Positions 1 through 11,200 of a stretch of DNA of 64,000 nt are shown piece after piece. A program made the position numbers and the translations under genes. Source of the DNA: Merluccius polli (Eukaryota > Chordata > Actinopteri > Gadiformes > Merlucciidae); the NCBI GenBank assembly GCA_030340625.1, contig JAOPHQ010003991.1, positions 152,501-216,500 on the forward strand, written 5' to 3'. Positions within the stretch are counted from its first letter, which is position 1. Each line of letters begins with the position of its first letter. The notes under the pieces are model-generated. The model saw nothing but the letters and a program-made list of their open reading frames with translations, had not been told where the DNA came from and did not search any database.

Positions 1-57
1 CTCAAAGATTTCCGTTTTGTTCTCTTTGGCGACACTTATGGCGATAAGAGGTAATGC

Positions 58-101
58 GGAAGTGAGGTCCAAAAACAGGTTTGTTTTTGGACCTCACTTC
101 C
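58..101. repeat. perfect 20-bp hairpin
   Basis: Arms 58-77 and 82-101 are exact reverse complements (GGAAGTGAGGTCCAAAAACA and its complement) with a 4-base loop. It lies in the ogdhl intron at the left edge; the rest of 1-483 shows no exon. Confidence 0.85.
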
Positions 102-483
102 ATGGCTTCCCAGAGATCCACTACCTGTGCACGCTTGTGATTTTTTGGTGGGAACTGACACCCAGTTCGTAACATCCATAATACTGCAAATGCAAGAGCT
201 TTCATCAGTGGGCTGTAGGCTCAATCACCATTGTGTTACCTCATTTGGTGGTATTGACTTAACAGACATTTATTTACATGAAAATCTTCGAGATTGCCAC
301 TTTAAGTTTGAAATGTGCCCAAGGAATCTAGTCATTTTGTATAGTAACTGAATGCAAAAAACCCCACAGTGAAACATTAATACAGCCGAAAAAAAGTGTC
401 AGAACAACAGAAGGGGAAGAGAGTTAAATATTCAAAATTTTCCACTCCTCCATTCAAAACAAAAGAAAGCACAACTCTGCTAC

Positions 484-663
484 CTTCTTCCCCTGGGCGT
501 CGCCTCGGTAGAACTGCTCTGCCTTGGCCTTGCCCTGCACCACCGGGTCCACAGCCTCCAGGTGGGAGGGGTTGGCCATCAGGGACAGAGTGATGTTCTT
601 CTCGGTCTCCCTGTTGATCCTCTCGTGGTACATGCCCAGGTGATACTTGACGTCCCCCGAACC
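484..663 (-). CDS. ogdhl: ogdhl coding exon, residues 341-400 (last in window)
   Basis: Encodes GSGDVKYHLGMYHERINRET, the conserved SLMANPSHLEAVDPVVQGKA block and EQFYRGDAQGKK, 60 codons exactly; donor gtagca. The following exon is outside the window. Confidence 0.93.
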
Positions 664-672
664 CTTCCACCC

Positions 673-765
<93 letters not shown>

Positions 766-3700
766 AAACACACAAACATAAACACAAGTGATGGATTTGT
801 TTTTGTCTGTGCGCTTTATTTATTTTTTTACATCTGATTGTAATTCTCCACCGGTGTAATGTTTGTGTACCACCACCTCCACCCACACCCACACCAACAA
901 ACACACACCCACCTCGTCTGCAGCCTCCAACTTGGGGTCGAACTGGCAGAAGATCTGGTCTAGGTCCTTGCGGATCACATTGGCCAAGACATTTAAACGA
1001 CCCCTGGCAGGAAACAAAAGTGAATCATTATTTTCTTTTAATTAATTTGTGACATCAGCAGTTCATCGCCATAACATGGCTACTGTTAAGTTCAAAGTAT
1101 TTTCGTAGATTTTTTTTAGGCAATGTGTTATATATATATATGTATACTATTATTAGTTAGTGTGCATAAGTCATCATTATTCAATGCAGAATGGTTAATG
1201 ATTTAAAAATACACGTACAGGCGATCTTAATTATCAATTTGGCATAATGCTTCTCTGATCAACATATTAAAACTATTTTGGGTAATAGAAAAAGGTGTAT
1301 AAAAACCATCCAATACCGATGAGGCATTCCCATGATGACGCTGTCAATGCCAGCGGCGCTGGAACAGTCTATGATCATCTTAAGAGCGGGGATGAGGACC
1401 TCACAGCCCTCCAGGCCAAACCGCTTCTCTGATGACCACTTCCTGGCCAGGAAGTCCTCAAACCTACACAGAAGAACACATTAGTTCCAACACCGGTACC
1501 AGCCCACCTGTGGTCATCCCTGAGCCAGATGCCCTAAACCCCTACCTGCTCATTAATGACATGTATCTGTACTCCCTGTAAGTCACTCTGTATTTATAAT
1601 CATTAGTAAACCTTTATTTAACCAGGTGAGTCCCATTGGGATTAGTACTCTTTTTCGAGGGAGCCCTGGCCAAGATAGCAGCAATACAGTGTTTCAGACA
1701 ACATACAACCAAACATTTAGCAACTCACCAAATCATATGCCTAAAAAGACATTCAGGAGGAAATGGATCTAACTAAGGAAGCAATTACAAGTTCCAATTG
1801 AATTTGCCTCCAAACCCTTCACTACATTTTTAACTGCCCTAATTGAGTCCAGCTCATCGAACTGCAAAACTGTCTGCAAGTGGTTCTAGGCTGCAGGGGC
1901 GGTATCAAACCTTCTCCTGAATGACTACACTGTAAATAGTAATAGTAATATACAGCATATTGAGAAGGATTACTGAGCTATATTACAGTGTATTACAGGG
2001 TGCTGTGATCATTACTGGACGCCTGGTCACCCCACCAGACAGCTACCGGCTTACTCACTAGCCAGTCCCTCTCCACCACAATGGACATTACACATTTAAA
2101 AACTACATTTTACGTATTCTGTTTTTCTTGTTCTGTACGTTTGTCCACTATGTCTGTGCACCCATTGCACCTCTAACATCCCGAGAAGGAGGAATCCCTC
2201 TCCCGCTCCTTCTCACAGTTTCTTCCTTGATAATAAATTAGTTGAATGAGTGAGTTTTTCTGAGCACTTTGGAGGGCTAGGGTTGGGGGGGGGGTCATAA
2301 AATGCGACCTATGAAGCCCTTTTACGACTGTGACTGTGATTTATACAAACAACATAGACTTGACTTGCTGACCGCGTGGACCTGACGAGGCGGGCCAGCA
2401 GGGTCCTCTTCTCAGCGCTGGTGAACCGCATGGCTCCCGGGGTCTCGAACTTCCCCCGGATCCACTGGCACTGCTCCACGTTGTTGATGAACATGAACTC
2501 CACACCCACGTGGCCACAGTACGACGTCTGGGAGAGACAAAGAAGAAACCACAAAAAATAAACCGAAAACATAGTCAGTGTTGTTCCGCTTGCCTTGGTC
2601 ATTATTGAGAATAAAAAGGAAAAGGACACCTTTACTTATCAATTAGATTTACATGACATGAATATAGCAGGTGGCAGGGTCATTTAGTGGCCAGGGTTTT
2701 CATCCAAAATATTAATAATAATCATACACTTTTTTTCTATAGCGCCTTTCAAAACCAGAGTCACAAGGTGTTTCACAAAATACAATACCATACAATGTAG
2801 GTGCAAAGATAGCAAACATTAAGAAACAAAACAAAAAAATGTGAAGAACATCATACAAAGAAAACACAATAACAAACAGGGATTTCAAGAAGTCAAACAG
2901 AGAGATAAAACAAAATATAAAAGAACAACATTACAACATTTGAAGAGACAAAATACAAAATAATTCAACTTAGATTCTCTGATTTTGGATATGGACACCC
3001 TGAGCTTCACAAAGCTTATAAGCATCCGTGAGCCAGCTGCCTAACCCCCTACCTGCTCCAGAATAACATGCATCTGAATTCACTGCAAGTCAATTTGGAT
3101 AGGCAAGTAGATTATTATTGCCAACCAACCGTACCTCCAGTCGGCGTATGATTTCCCGAAGGGGCAGAGAGGTCTCCTCTCCTCCGATGAAGGTGGTGGA
3201 GGGCAGCCGGAAGGTCTTGTCCAGGTCGCTCTCATCCAGGCCATAAAACCCTTTAACACAGACATCAAGTCAGCTAGAAGTTCGACAATGCTAGCTGAAG
3301 TTCTGGGGGGGGGTTCCTGTTAGGGATATATTCTTCCGAAGATAAACTCATTTGCGAGTGCAAGATGGAGGTTTCAGAAGACGACATTAACATTATTGCT
3401 TTCGCTGTTGGCCAAGGAGGGATACCGACAATGGGAAGACCATCGTTTAGTTAGTTAGGTAGTTATCAGTCCTCTTCTGGATCCGAGATTAAGGGTCAGC
3501 CAGATCCCCTACATTTGAAGCGAAAGAAAATGAAACGCCTTTAAAACGTAATTTGAGCTCATCTGCCATCAGACTTGAGTTGTTAATCTAAAGTCTCATT
3601 CTTTAGACCATGTTACATGCGAATAGAGAGATGTGCAATGCCAACAGTATAATGCTGAAGCACACTTGTTTTTGTTTTTACTTGTGTCACTTCTGTCGGT

Positions 3701-6700
3701 TTCCATAACAGTATGAGGTGGTCTTCTGTCGACCACACGTTGACTAAAAGGCCAATAACCTTTGACCTTTAGTCAACCCAGCTTTTGTTGAGTTGTACAC
3801 TAGTCAGTCACAGTGAGAATAAAAGCATAAATGCAAGTAAATGTGTTCGTAAAAACCAGCGCAGGCAGTCAGCGACCTTTACCTCAGCTTGGCTCTCCTG
3901 ACCACCAAAGGCTACCTGAAGGGGAGCTTAGTCGTTGAGTTTATGCAGTGCCCCCATCCCCGCTGGGGGGACTGCATAAGCTCAACGACTGCCAGCCACA
4001 CAAGAGGAGACAGGTGCAAATCACATTACAGCTGCAGGATAGACGAAAGCAGGAAAAGACCCACACGGTCCAATCACCAGGACCACAGATGGAGGGGGGC
4101 CGACATTACCAACTAACATTACCTGTCATTTTAGGAAGCGGTGTATCTGATGATGACGATACAAATTGCTCTACGGTATATCCTGGGCAGACAAGCATCA
4201 CCGATAACAACTAGCGAACACAGGATGCAGACCCCACCCCCACCCCCTCTCTCTTTGCTTATCTGGTGTCCTTTCTTCTTCTATGGTGACTGTTACTGCC
4301 TACCAGGGGCTGTTTTACATCCTCACATCCTTAAGGCCACTAAATGAATTGGGAGCGTGACAGTAGCTAGGCTCTGAGATGAATGGCAGCAGTGCACACC
4401 GGCCAATGAGAACGCAGCGTTATCATCAGCACTGTGATGGTGGTTTGTACAGAGAGCCCTCTGAGCCCAAGTGCCACTGGTTAAATACGGGAGTCGTGGG
4501 ATTTTGGGGGTTGAGTAAAACCACATGACAGAATCCAAGCCTTGTGAAGGACACCTCTATGACTACATGGGGGAGTTATTTAGTGGATTTATTGATGTGT
4601 TTATACATTCAAGTGCTTTTGTATCACAGTAAACCATTAACAGAATTAAATTAGGAAAATAAAAAAATGTGATCGTATAAAAGCCTATTCCTTAAGCTAA
4701 AGAGAAAAAGGAAACAAGCACTGGAAGATTGTACACAGCTACATCATCTCAATTATCCTACACTCTTTGTGGCGTGTTTAAAGCCAGCTCATTCTAGATA
4801 ATAAAGAGGATTTTTTTTTTTTTACCCAGTTTGTCGATGGTGGTGATCAGGTCGGATGGCACAAAGCAGTCCAAGTCAGCTTCCAGAATTCCCAGTGGGT
4901 CTAACTGGGCAACGTGGTGCCCACGGATCTACAGGAAGAGATGAGATACATGAGGGTGAGAGGTGGAAGTGATGGAGCTAGTGGTGGTGATGGCGGTGGC
5001 GGTGGTTGTGGTGGTGGTGGTGATGAAGGTGGTGGAAATTGTGAGGATGATGGTGGTGGTGATGGTGAAGGAGGAGCTACTGATGGTGGAGACAGTGATG
5101 GTAGTGGTGATAAGTGTGGTGATGGTGATGATGATGGTGGTGGATGTAGTGGTGACGGAGGTGGGGGAGGTAGTAGTGATGATGCTGGTGGTGGTGGAGG
5201 TGGGGGAGGTATTAGTGATGATGCTGGTGGTGGTGGAGGTGGCGTTGGGGGACTAAGTGACAGGTTAGAGAACAGCAAAGCCCCTACTGTGTGGTGGTAA
5301 GCAGAATAAACAGCTGGGGAATGTGGATGTGAGGAGCGGGTCATTCTGACAAGACAGAGGAAAATCCCTTTGGGAGTTCCCTGAAGCATGAACACACACA
5401 CACACACACACACACGGATGTGCTGACAAGTAGCAACATGTGCACACAAAAAACATGCATCTGAGTGTATTGAGTGCATCTGAGTGCACTAAAAGCACAG
5501 AATCTTACACACAACACACACACACACACACACACTCCCCCAAGGCTGGCAGCGAGCAGGGAATAAAAAGATGTCGTTGCCAAAAGACAGAATTTAATAA
5601 ATCCCTGGGATAGTTCCTCTAATTAATGTGAGGGCGAGGGGAAATGCTACCACCTGTTTTGTTTAAGTAGTCTCTTTGATATTTCCATTTTCAAAAAGCC
5701 GCTCGGCTATGTAGGTTACAGTTAATCTTGCAATTAGCATAATATCACGCGGTGACAAACAAATTGTGTATTCCTTTTAATAAGCATGCGCACGCAGTAC
5801 AAACAGCCTTTACTGCCAATTCCATGTGCCCTGACGAGTCAATTCAACGTATTTGTTTGTGACAGATTTGGAATAAAAACACAAACGCACCACACATGAG
5901 AAATAAAATTAGTGAAAAAAATGCTGACATGCATCACATGAAAGAGCAACATTTGACCTGGGGTGTATAAGTACACACTCAACAACTCAGCAGCTGGATT
6001 CAAAACACAACTGGTACACACACTCAACACTACAGCTGTTTGCTTAACACATTTTCTTAAATGTGATGACACACATCCCATGATATGGCAATTCCAGTGT
6101 GTGTGTGTGTGTGTGTGTGTGTCTGTCCGTGTGAGTGTGTAGGGCTGCAACTATGAAAATAAATAAAGCAAGCACTCGACAGTTTCTTTTTACTTTTTGA
6201 ATCGCCTCACAGACGTTTCGGGTTGATACCCTTCTTCAGTGTGAAGAAGGGTATCAACCCGAAACGTCTGTGAGGCGATTCAAAAAGTAAAAAGAAACTG
6301 TCGAGTGCTTGCTTTATTTATTTTCAAAGTTTTTGATTTAGTATCAAGTGAGTTTAAGCACCCAGTTGAAGCACTAAGGTGTTGAGCGCGCTTCTTTACT
6401 TCTTCATATAGGGCTGCAACTAACAATTATTCGATTCTTTGATTATTCGACGATTCATTTTCTGTCGATTGACTAATCGATTAATCGACTAATTGTTGCA
6501 GCACTATGTGTGTCTATGTGTGTCTATGTGAGTGTGTGTGTGTGTGTGTGTCTGTCGGTCTTACCTGGTAGGCTCTTATGAGTGTGTGCACGGCCAGGTG
6601 GTCCTCCACCACCATGCTGGGTGTCTGGTGGCCGGCGCGGCCCTGCAGCAGGGTCGAGGGGGGCTTCCTGTCCGCCCCGCCGGACGCAGCGCTCGCATGA

Positions 6701-6850
6701 CGGAAAAACGAGTCCCACGACTTTGGGAACCAGGAGTGATAAAAGTCCATCGAATAAGTATCACGCGCTCATTGCAATAGCGCTCATTACAATGATGAAG
6801 TGAATGGATGTTAAAAGGTAATTCATGAAAGGTCTTTCTCTGTATGGGGT

Positions 6851-6882
<32 letters not shown>

Positions 6883-7172
6883 AATAACATTACACACAGC
6901 AAATATGACATCATCATCACCTCGTGAACGTTTTTGTGATCCTCCAACCAGGCGAAGTACATTTCCTCCACATAGCTGGAGCTGCTGCTGCTGCTGCTGT
7001 TCACGGCGGTGGGAACCACAGGCCCAGCAGAGCAACTCCTAGCCGACCCCATCGACCCCGATCGGCCCGCCGGACCCCCTCCACCTCCTCCGCCTCCTCC
7101 ACCCCCGGACAGCTGCAGGCACCGTCGGCCTCCGCTCCTCAGGACCCCCGCTAACGCCCGGAACTGACTCAT
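484..7172 (-). CDS. ogdhl: ogdhl, 2-oxoglutarate dehydrogenase-like E1 subunit, 5' part (8 coding exons, residues 1-400)
   Basis: Spliced span; coding exons 6921-7172, 6565-6720, 4826-4928, 3135-3250, 2373-2527, 1317-1463, 913-1003 and 484-663. They join in one frame to 400 codons, and the last exon ends on a codon border, so the gene continues left of position 1. The product is the thiamine-diphosphate E1 component of a mitochondrial 2-oxoglutarate dehydrogenase complex, which decarboxylates 2-oxoglutarate in the TCA cycle. Visible landmarks are SSYVEEMYFAWLEDHKNVHE (residues 65-84), IRGHHVAQLDPLGIL (137 on), GMPHRGRLNVLANVIRKDL (about 306-324) and GSGDVKYHLGMYHERINR (341 on). The segment ADLDCFVPSDLITTIDKL and the start MSQ fit the OGDHL paralogue better than OGDH. 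The first 60 residues are basic and unlike known OGDHL, as expected of a transit peptide, with runs of 11 Gly and 8 Ser. Confidence 0.93.
674..776. repeat. (CA)n microsatellite in ogdhl intron
   Basis: Uninterrupted AC dinucleotides to 758, then CACACAAA variants. It starts 11 bases upstream of the exon ending at 663, close to its splice acceptor. Confidence 0.95.
913..1003 (-). CDS. ogdhl: ogdhl coding exon, residues 310-340
   Basis: Encodes RGRLNVLANVIRKDLDQIFC and QFDPKLEAADE; phase 0 end, donor gtgggt. A (CA)n tract lies in the next intron. Confidence 0.92.
1317..1463 (-). CDS. ogdhl: ogdhl coding exon, residues 261-310
   Basis: Encodes FEDFLARKWSSEKRFGLEGC, then EVLIPALKMIIDCSS and VIMGMPH. 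This is the entry to the thiamine-diphosphate-binding domain. Donor gtattg. Confidence 0.92.
1508..1592 (+). mobile_element. tRNA-derived SINE fragment (family A)
   Basis: Carries CCTACCTGCTCATTAATGAC and the CTGTAAGTCACTCTG end shared by family A copies at 3025, 17895, 21215, 22425, 25140, 55020 and 63655. 5' truncated. Confidence 0.6.
1607..1690. mobile_element. LINE-tail-like fish repeat
   Basis: TTTATTTAACCAGGTGAGTC followed by CCATTGGGAT; this wording is common in fish genomes at LINE-derived 3' ends. Assigned from recall, not a search. Confidence 0.5.
2373..2527 (-). CDS. ogdhl: ogdhl coding exon, residues 210-261
   Basis: Encodes TSYCGHVGVEFMFINNVEQC through KRTLLARLVRST plus two bases of an Arg codon; donor gtcagc. 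Confidence 0.92.
3025..3102 (+). mobile_element. SINE family A fragment
   Basis: Contains CCCCCTACCTGCTCCAGAAT and TGAATTCACTGCAAGTCAAT, matching the other family A copies. Confidence 0.6.
3135..3250 (-). CDS. ogdhl: ogdhl coding exon, residues 171-209
   Basis: Encodes GFYGLDESDLDKTFRLPSTT, then FIGGEETSLPLREIIRRLE. Two leading bases complete the split Gly codon; ends in phase 0, donor gtacgg. Confidence 0.92.
4826..4928 (-). CDS. ogdhl: ogdhl coding exon, residues 137-171
   Basis: Begins IRGHHVAQLDPLGILEADLD and ends TIDKL plus one base. This segment separates OGDHL from OGDH and supports the paralogue assignment. Donor gtaaaa. Confidence 0.92.
4955..5256. repeat. imperfect GGT/GAT-rich simple repeat
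   Basis: About 300 bases of degenerate GGTGGT/GATGAT in the ogdhl intron. Long open frames across it encode only Gly, Asp, Val or Ser runs and are not genes. Confidence 0.9.
5393..5535. repeat. two short (CA)n microsatellites
   Basis: AC repeats at 5393-5415 and 5513-5535 in the ogdhl intron, separated by TG/CA-rich sequence. Confidence 0.85.
6154..6326. repeat. perfect 85-bp palindrome (foldback)
   Basis: Arms 6154-6238 and 6242-6326 are exact reverse complements with a 3-base loop. The whole segment 6154-6408 is flanked by a 14-bp direct repeat, TAGGGCTGCAACTA (6140-6153 and 6409-6422). It lies in the ogdhl intron between 4928 and 6565. Confidence 0.93.
6410..6504. mobile_element. short hAT-like MITE
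   Basis: AGGGCTGCAACTAACAATTA at the left and TAATTGTTGCAGCAC at the right form imperfect terminal inverted repeats around TCGATTAATCGA-type sequence. The ends resemble those of the copy at 38739-39040. Confidence 0.6.
6565..6720 (-). CDS. ogdhl: ogdhl coding exon, residues 85-136
   Basis: Phase 0 at both ends; 52 codons from SWDSFFRHA to VEDHLAVHTLIRAYQ, donor gtaaga. The middle part, rich in Ser, Gly and Pro, is the variable linker of the family. Confidence 0.9.
6851..6881. repeat. poly-G tract (31 bases)
   Basis: Uninterrupted G run in the ogdhl intron 39 bases from the exon that starts at 6921. Length in the assembly may be unreliable. Confidence 0.9.
6921..7172 (-). CDS. ogdhl: ogdhl coding exon, residues 1-84 (transit peptide and E1 N-terminal motif)
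   Basis: The start ATG is at 7172-7170 (MSQFRALAGVLRSGGRRCLQ), chosen because MSQ matches the family start and is followed by a basic, Arg-rich stretch without acidic residues. Gly run at residues 23-33 and Ser run at 59-66. The exon ends NVHE in phase 0, donor gtgatg. The exon likely extends to 7197, where an AG acceptor precedes 25 bases of 5' UTR. Confidence 0.9.
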
Positions 7173-7430
7173 GGCTGGCAAGTCGCGGTGGTGGGATCTG
7201 CATGGGAAAGATATAGGACAGATAGATAGGGGATAGTTATGATCTGCAGTGTGTGCATGGCTCAAACATTGCTCCAGCCATCATGTTGCACTCAAAATCA
7301 CCCCCCCCCCCCCCCAAAAAAAAGTGACTGGCTCCCTTTGTATTTCCACGTCATGGACGCGCAGAAGTCGACATAGCCTAGGTGTGGTGATGAGGTGTGG
7401 TTGCATTGGACTCCCACTATGCTTTAAAAT

Positions 7431-7490
7431 GCATTGATGTAATGTACAATGCATTGTTGTAACGTACAATGCATTGATGTAACGTACAAT
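7431..7490. repeat. 20-bp tandem repeat, three copies
   Basis: Unit GCATTGATGTAATGTACAAT, repeated three times with one or two changes, in the proposed first intron of ogdhl. Confidence 0.85.
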
Positions 7491-7631
7491 GAGATTGAGA
7501 CACGACGACAGGGAAGTCAGTCGGCAGCTGCGAGCGATTGACGGATGGATGGATGCCATAACCTCAATAACACGCGCATGCGCAGTTGAAAAGACGGTGG
7601 GTTCGCAGTCCACGCCGTGAGGGCTTCTCAC

Positions 7632-7900
7632 CTTTACCGATAGACCGGGGTTTCCCGACTCTCGCTAGACCTCTATCAGCGCAATAATACCGCTGTTTGA
7701 CCCTGTGGGTCTGTCGCTTTGGACCGCTGCACTAATCCCTCAACGTCAAAAACAATCCGTGTCGGATAAGCGTCACTCAAAGCCTGTGCTGTTGGGGGAG
7801 AAAAAAAAAAGGGCGCGCGACATACGGCAGAAACCTGCCGCTTCACCTGCCCCATTTTTTTCCTACTACTTCTAAAGATTGTATTTAGCTTACCAGGCAA
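7632..7900 (-). other. ogdhl: possible ogdhl 5' untranslated first exon
   Basis: The coding exon at 6921-7172 has an AG acceptor 25 bases upstream of its ATG, so a further 5' exon is expected. A good donor (AAAG followed by gtgagaag) lies at 7632 within a GC-richer stretch. The right end is a guess; no TATA box was recognised. Confidence 0.4.
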
Positions 7901-8034
7901 CCGTGTTGTTTAACTGTGTTGTTTTCATCGTCTCGTTACTGGGGAGATGAACGACACCACAGGCCAGGAGGAGGAGGACCAGGTGACACCGGACCTGCGG
8001 CGGCGCGCGACACGCCCCCCTGGGCGGTCAGGTG

Positions 8035-8044
8035 GTCACGTGAC
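8035..8044. promoter_or_regulatory. palindromic E-box upstream of ogdhl
   Basis: GTCACGTGAC, a perfect palindrome around CACGTG, the form bound by USF and MiT/TFE bHLH-zip factors. It sits in a GC-rich stretch (about 7950-8090) with a CACGCCCCCC GC-box at 8011-8020, roughly 0.4 kb above the proposed first exon. Binding is inferred. Confidence 0.45.
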
Positions 8045-8137
8045 GCTGCCCTCTGCAGCGCGCGGAGCTGGTTCACCTGAACGGAGGTCCAGGTAACACC
8101 AACCCAAACATAGGGACTAGTTAGCCCCGTTTTTTAA

Positions 8138-8147
8138 ATATATATAT

Positions 8148-8233
<86 letters not shown>
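8138..8233. repeat. (TA)n microsatellite
   Basis: About 90 bases of almost pure TA upstream of ogdhl. Confidence 0.95.
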
Positions 8234-8236
<3 letters not shown>

Positions 8237-11200
8237 CATAGGCTATATATTATATAGAAGATATAACAATTACATCACACATGTATGCAGCTTTGCAGAT
8301 AACCCATACAGACTTGTCTGTACCCATGTGTAGGGTAAATAAATTAACTAAATAAAAATTCATTAGTCTACACATGTATTGTATTGTCCAATGAAATACA
8401 AAAATAAGCTCTTACTCTATCCATATAGATTACCTTTCTTTTCAAATAATTTCAATATGCATGGCAATATTTATGTTAGGCCTGCATGTTAATGCAGGCA
8501 CAAAACAACATCACTGTTGTAGGCAGTTAATAAATATTAGGCTAATGATTACTGGTCCTAATCGACAGTCTATTAGTGCATTATACTTCCCTGGCAGCTA
8601 ATCATAGAAAGCATAATGTTTCAGTCTGAGACAACGATGCATATGTCTCCCCCCTCGGTGTTAATTATACGAACCAATTAAACTTTTATAAAGGGTGAAG
8701 CATGAGTCATTTGAACAAGTGGTGTCTGATTGATGGCCTTCAACTGAGTGGGTTAAAGCATAAGAAAATTTGCCCTTTATCGCCCCCCCAACTCCCCCCC
8801 CCCACTCCACTCCCTCTTTATCCAGATGTTCATCATTCATGCTCATTGGCACTGAAGTGAGCCGTTGTATCAATCATGGCGTAATTGTACATCCAAAGGA
8901 AAATGGTGGTAGGATGTTTTATTTATTATTGTCACATAGGCTAATACAATTGTAAGAAATACTACTGAAAACAAATCTAATCTGCACAAATCTGCTAAAA
9001 AAAAAGGTTTTCATTTAAACTTTAACGTTAAGTATATGAAAACAGCGAGAAATAAACCGTATTATTCATATCCGTTTTCGTTTCTACCTCTTGAACCCTC
9101 TCAAAGTGCTTTGTGTTGCCTGGTTTCCAGCCAGGTGACCTGCAGAAGGAGGGGTCAGGCAATTATGAATGGAAATGCCAGTTTCTTGTAGTGACTTGGC
9201 AGCCTGACAAAGATGGAGCGAAGACCATTTTTTCCCTGGCGTTTTATTAATAGTATTCATCTACTGACTCTAAGGAACCCGGCTGCCGCTGGGTAACATT
9301 ATAGCTTTGTGGTTAAATTACAAGCTTACTCAAATAATGACCCCAGTATACGGGCAAACATCAAGCAACACTAGAGCAATATTATAATTCCATGTTGAGT
9401 GAAATTGAAAAACTGGCTATTATGCTACTTTCCCCTTTTTCATAACTTTTCAGTGTGACGTTTTCATTTTTAGATGGGGGGGGGGGGCACTGAAGATTAA
9501 AACAAAATAATATACAGTTGACGTGGAAGATTTGGTGGTATTATATGAACTGGTTTATTTTTAGCGCCACTAGGCTGTGGCTAGCCTAGCAATGCTAATG
9601 AATTCAGTTAGTATCTCTAGCCGTTGATAACGGTCATCCTCATCTACAGCTTTCCCTCCAAAACCAAATAGACGCTGCTCCTATCTAATCTACTAGTCAC
9701 TCAGTTCAAAGAGCAGAGGCAGAAATGTAATCCACTTTTCTCCTATTTAAGGAAGTCCATGTCATGGGGTTATTTACCAACCGTAATTTATTTAATACAA
9801 ATGTTTGAGGCAACATTAAATTAGCCGAAGGCTATAGCCCAGGCCTATGTGCCGTCTCAAAAATAAGTTGTAGTGCAGAATGTATGACATTATGATAGTG
9901 ACAAATCTAAGGGGCCGTGGTACATACAACATGAACTAATATTCATTAGTTCTAATGATGCCATAAACGGCAATAAAGGATTTTTTTTTTATCTTGGTCT
10001 ATGAATAATTTAACTGCATTTGTGTAAAGGAAATACCGGCTCGATGTAGGCTACTGTAAAAATGTGTTGACATTTTGTTCAGCTTAATACTCAAATGGTC
10101 TTCGTGTCGCAAACAGTTCTTCATCACATAACATATCCAGAGTAGGTAGAACAAGTCGGAGTAAATAATTAAGACCCTGTTTGAAACTCCAAGCGACTGT
10201 ATTACAATACGCAACGCAATAAAAACATTTTAACAGGATATATTTTAATTAAGAAATTATAATAAAAATAACAGACTAAGAAACCTACATTGCAATGCAA
10301 TACAATAACAGCATTAAATCCCACCTTTCAATCAATCCATTAAATAGTATGATATTGGCAATCAAAAAAGTACAGTGAACACCAACGGAGCGTAACCACA
10401 TCTCCGAAGCATATGTTGAGTAAAAAGAATATTTCACTTCTATATTTTTTGCGTGCAGTTATTTCACTGGCTCACTTTGCACCATATAGCAGTGATGTGC
10501 TAATAACGCATTGTGAGCTTTCAGTGAATAAACCCATTTAGAGATGAGTACGGTCGTCATTAAATAATCAAAAGTTTGATATGGAAGAGACTATCATTTT
10601 ACTTGCACCCCCCCCCCCCCCCCCCCCCCCCCCAATGCAACCCATTACGATGAGCCATGAAATGCATGACTGAATACTTGCAGCATATAGCGTGTGGAGT
10701 ATTACAGAAATAAATGTAATGTAAACCATGCATAGACTAATATAGAGTATGGCATTCAAACGTTCTCCTCTGTTGTGGAAAGGTGGTACATTTGCATGGG
10801 TGTGGGAGGAAAGAAAGTGAGAAAATGCACTATAGGACAAGACTGGGTACCATCATAAGCCTATAGAGAGTAACACTGGAGATGGTCCAATCAAGAGATT
10901 CATGCATACGATGACCATATGGACCCCCCCCCCCCCCCAAACCCCAACCCTAACCCTAAGCCTGACCCCCTATGGGTAACAAAAGCATTGCGCCCCTATG
11001 GGTCATGGCTGGGCTAACAAGGAGAGGTGGACAGCAACCGGGATTTACTATTGCTATTATGGGCCTCGGTCACCTGAACTTCACAGGACATTCGGTGACT
11101 GCGAGGTCCCGATAGTGCCACTAGCGACCAGACAAAAGAAAAGGCAAACATGTTTTGGTAGTTTTCCGTACTAGACTCAGAGTCACATCAGAGAGGCGAA

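Noticed and set aside
454..837. Open frames with poly-Val-Cys or His-Thr runs, here and at 23.4, 34.4, 37.9, 40.8 and 52.6 kb.
   Set aside because: Translation of (CA)n/(TG)n microsatellites; the only real coding part here is the ogdhl exon 484-663.
4914..5479. Long open frames rich in Gly, Asp, Val or Pro on both strands.
   Set aside because: They come from the degenerate GGT/GAT repeat in an ogdhl intron; no start context, domain or splice support.
10925..10962. CCCTAACCCTAA after a poly-C run, considered as an interstitial telomere repeat.
   Set aside because: Only two units; chance is sufficient.
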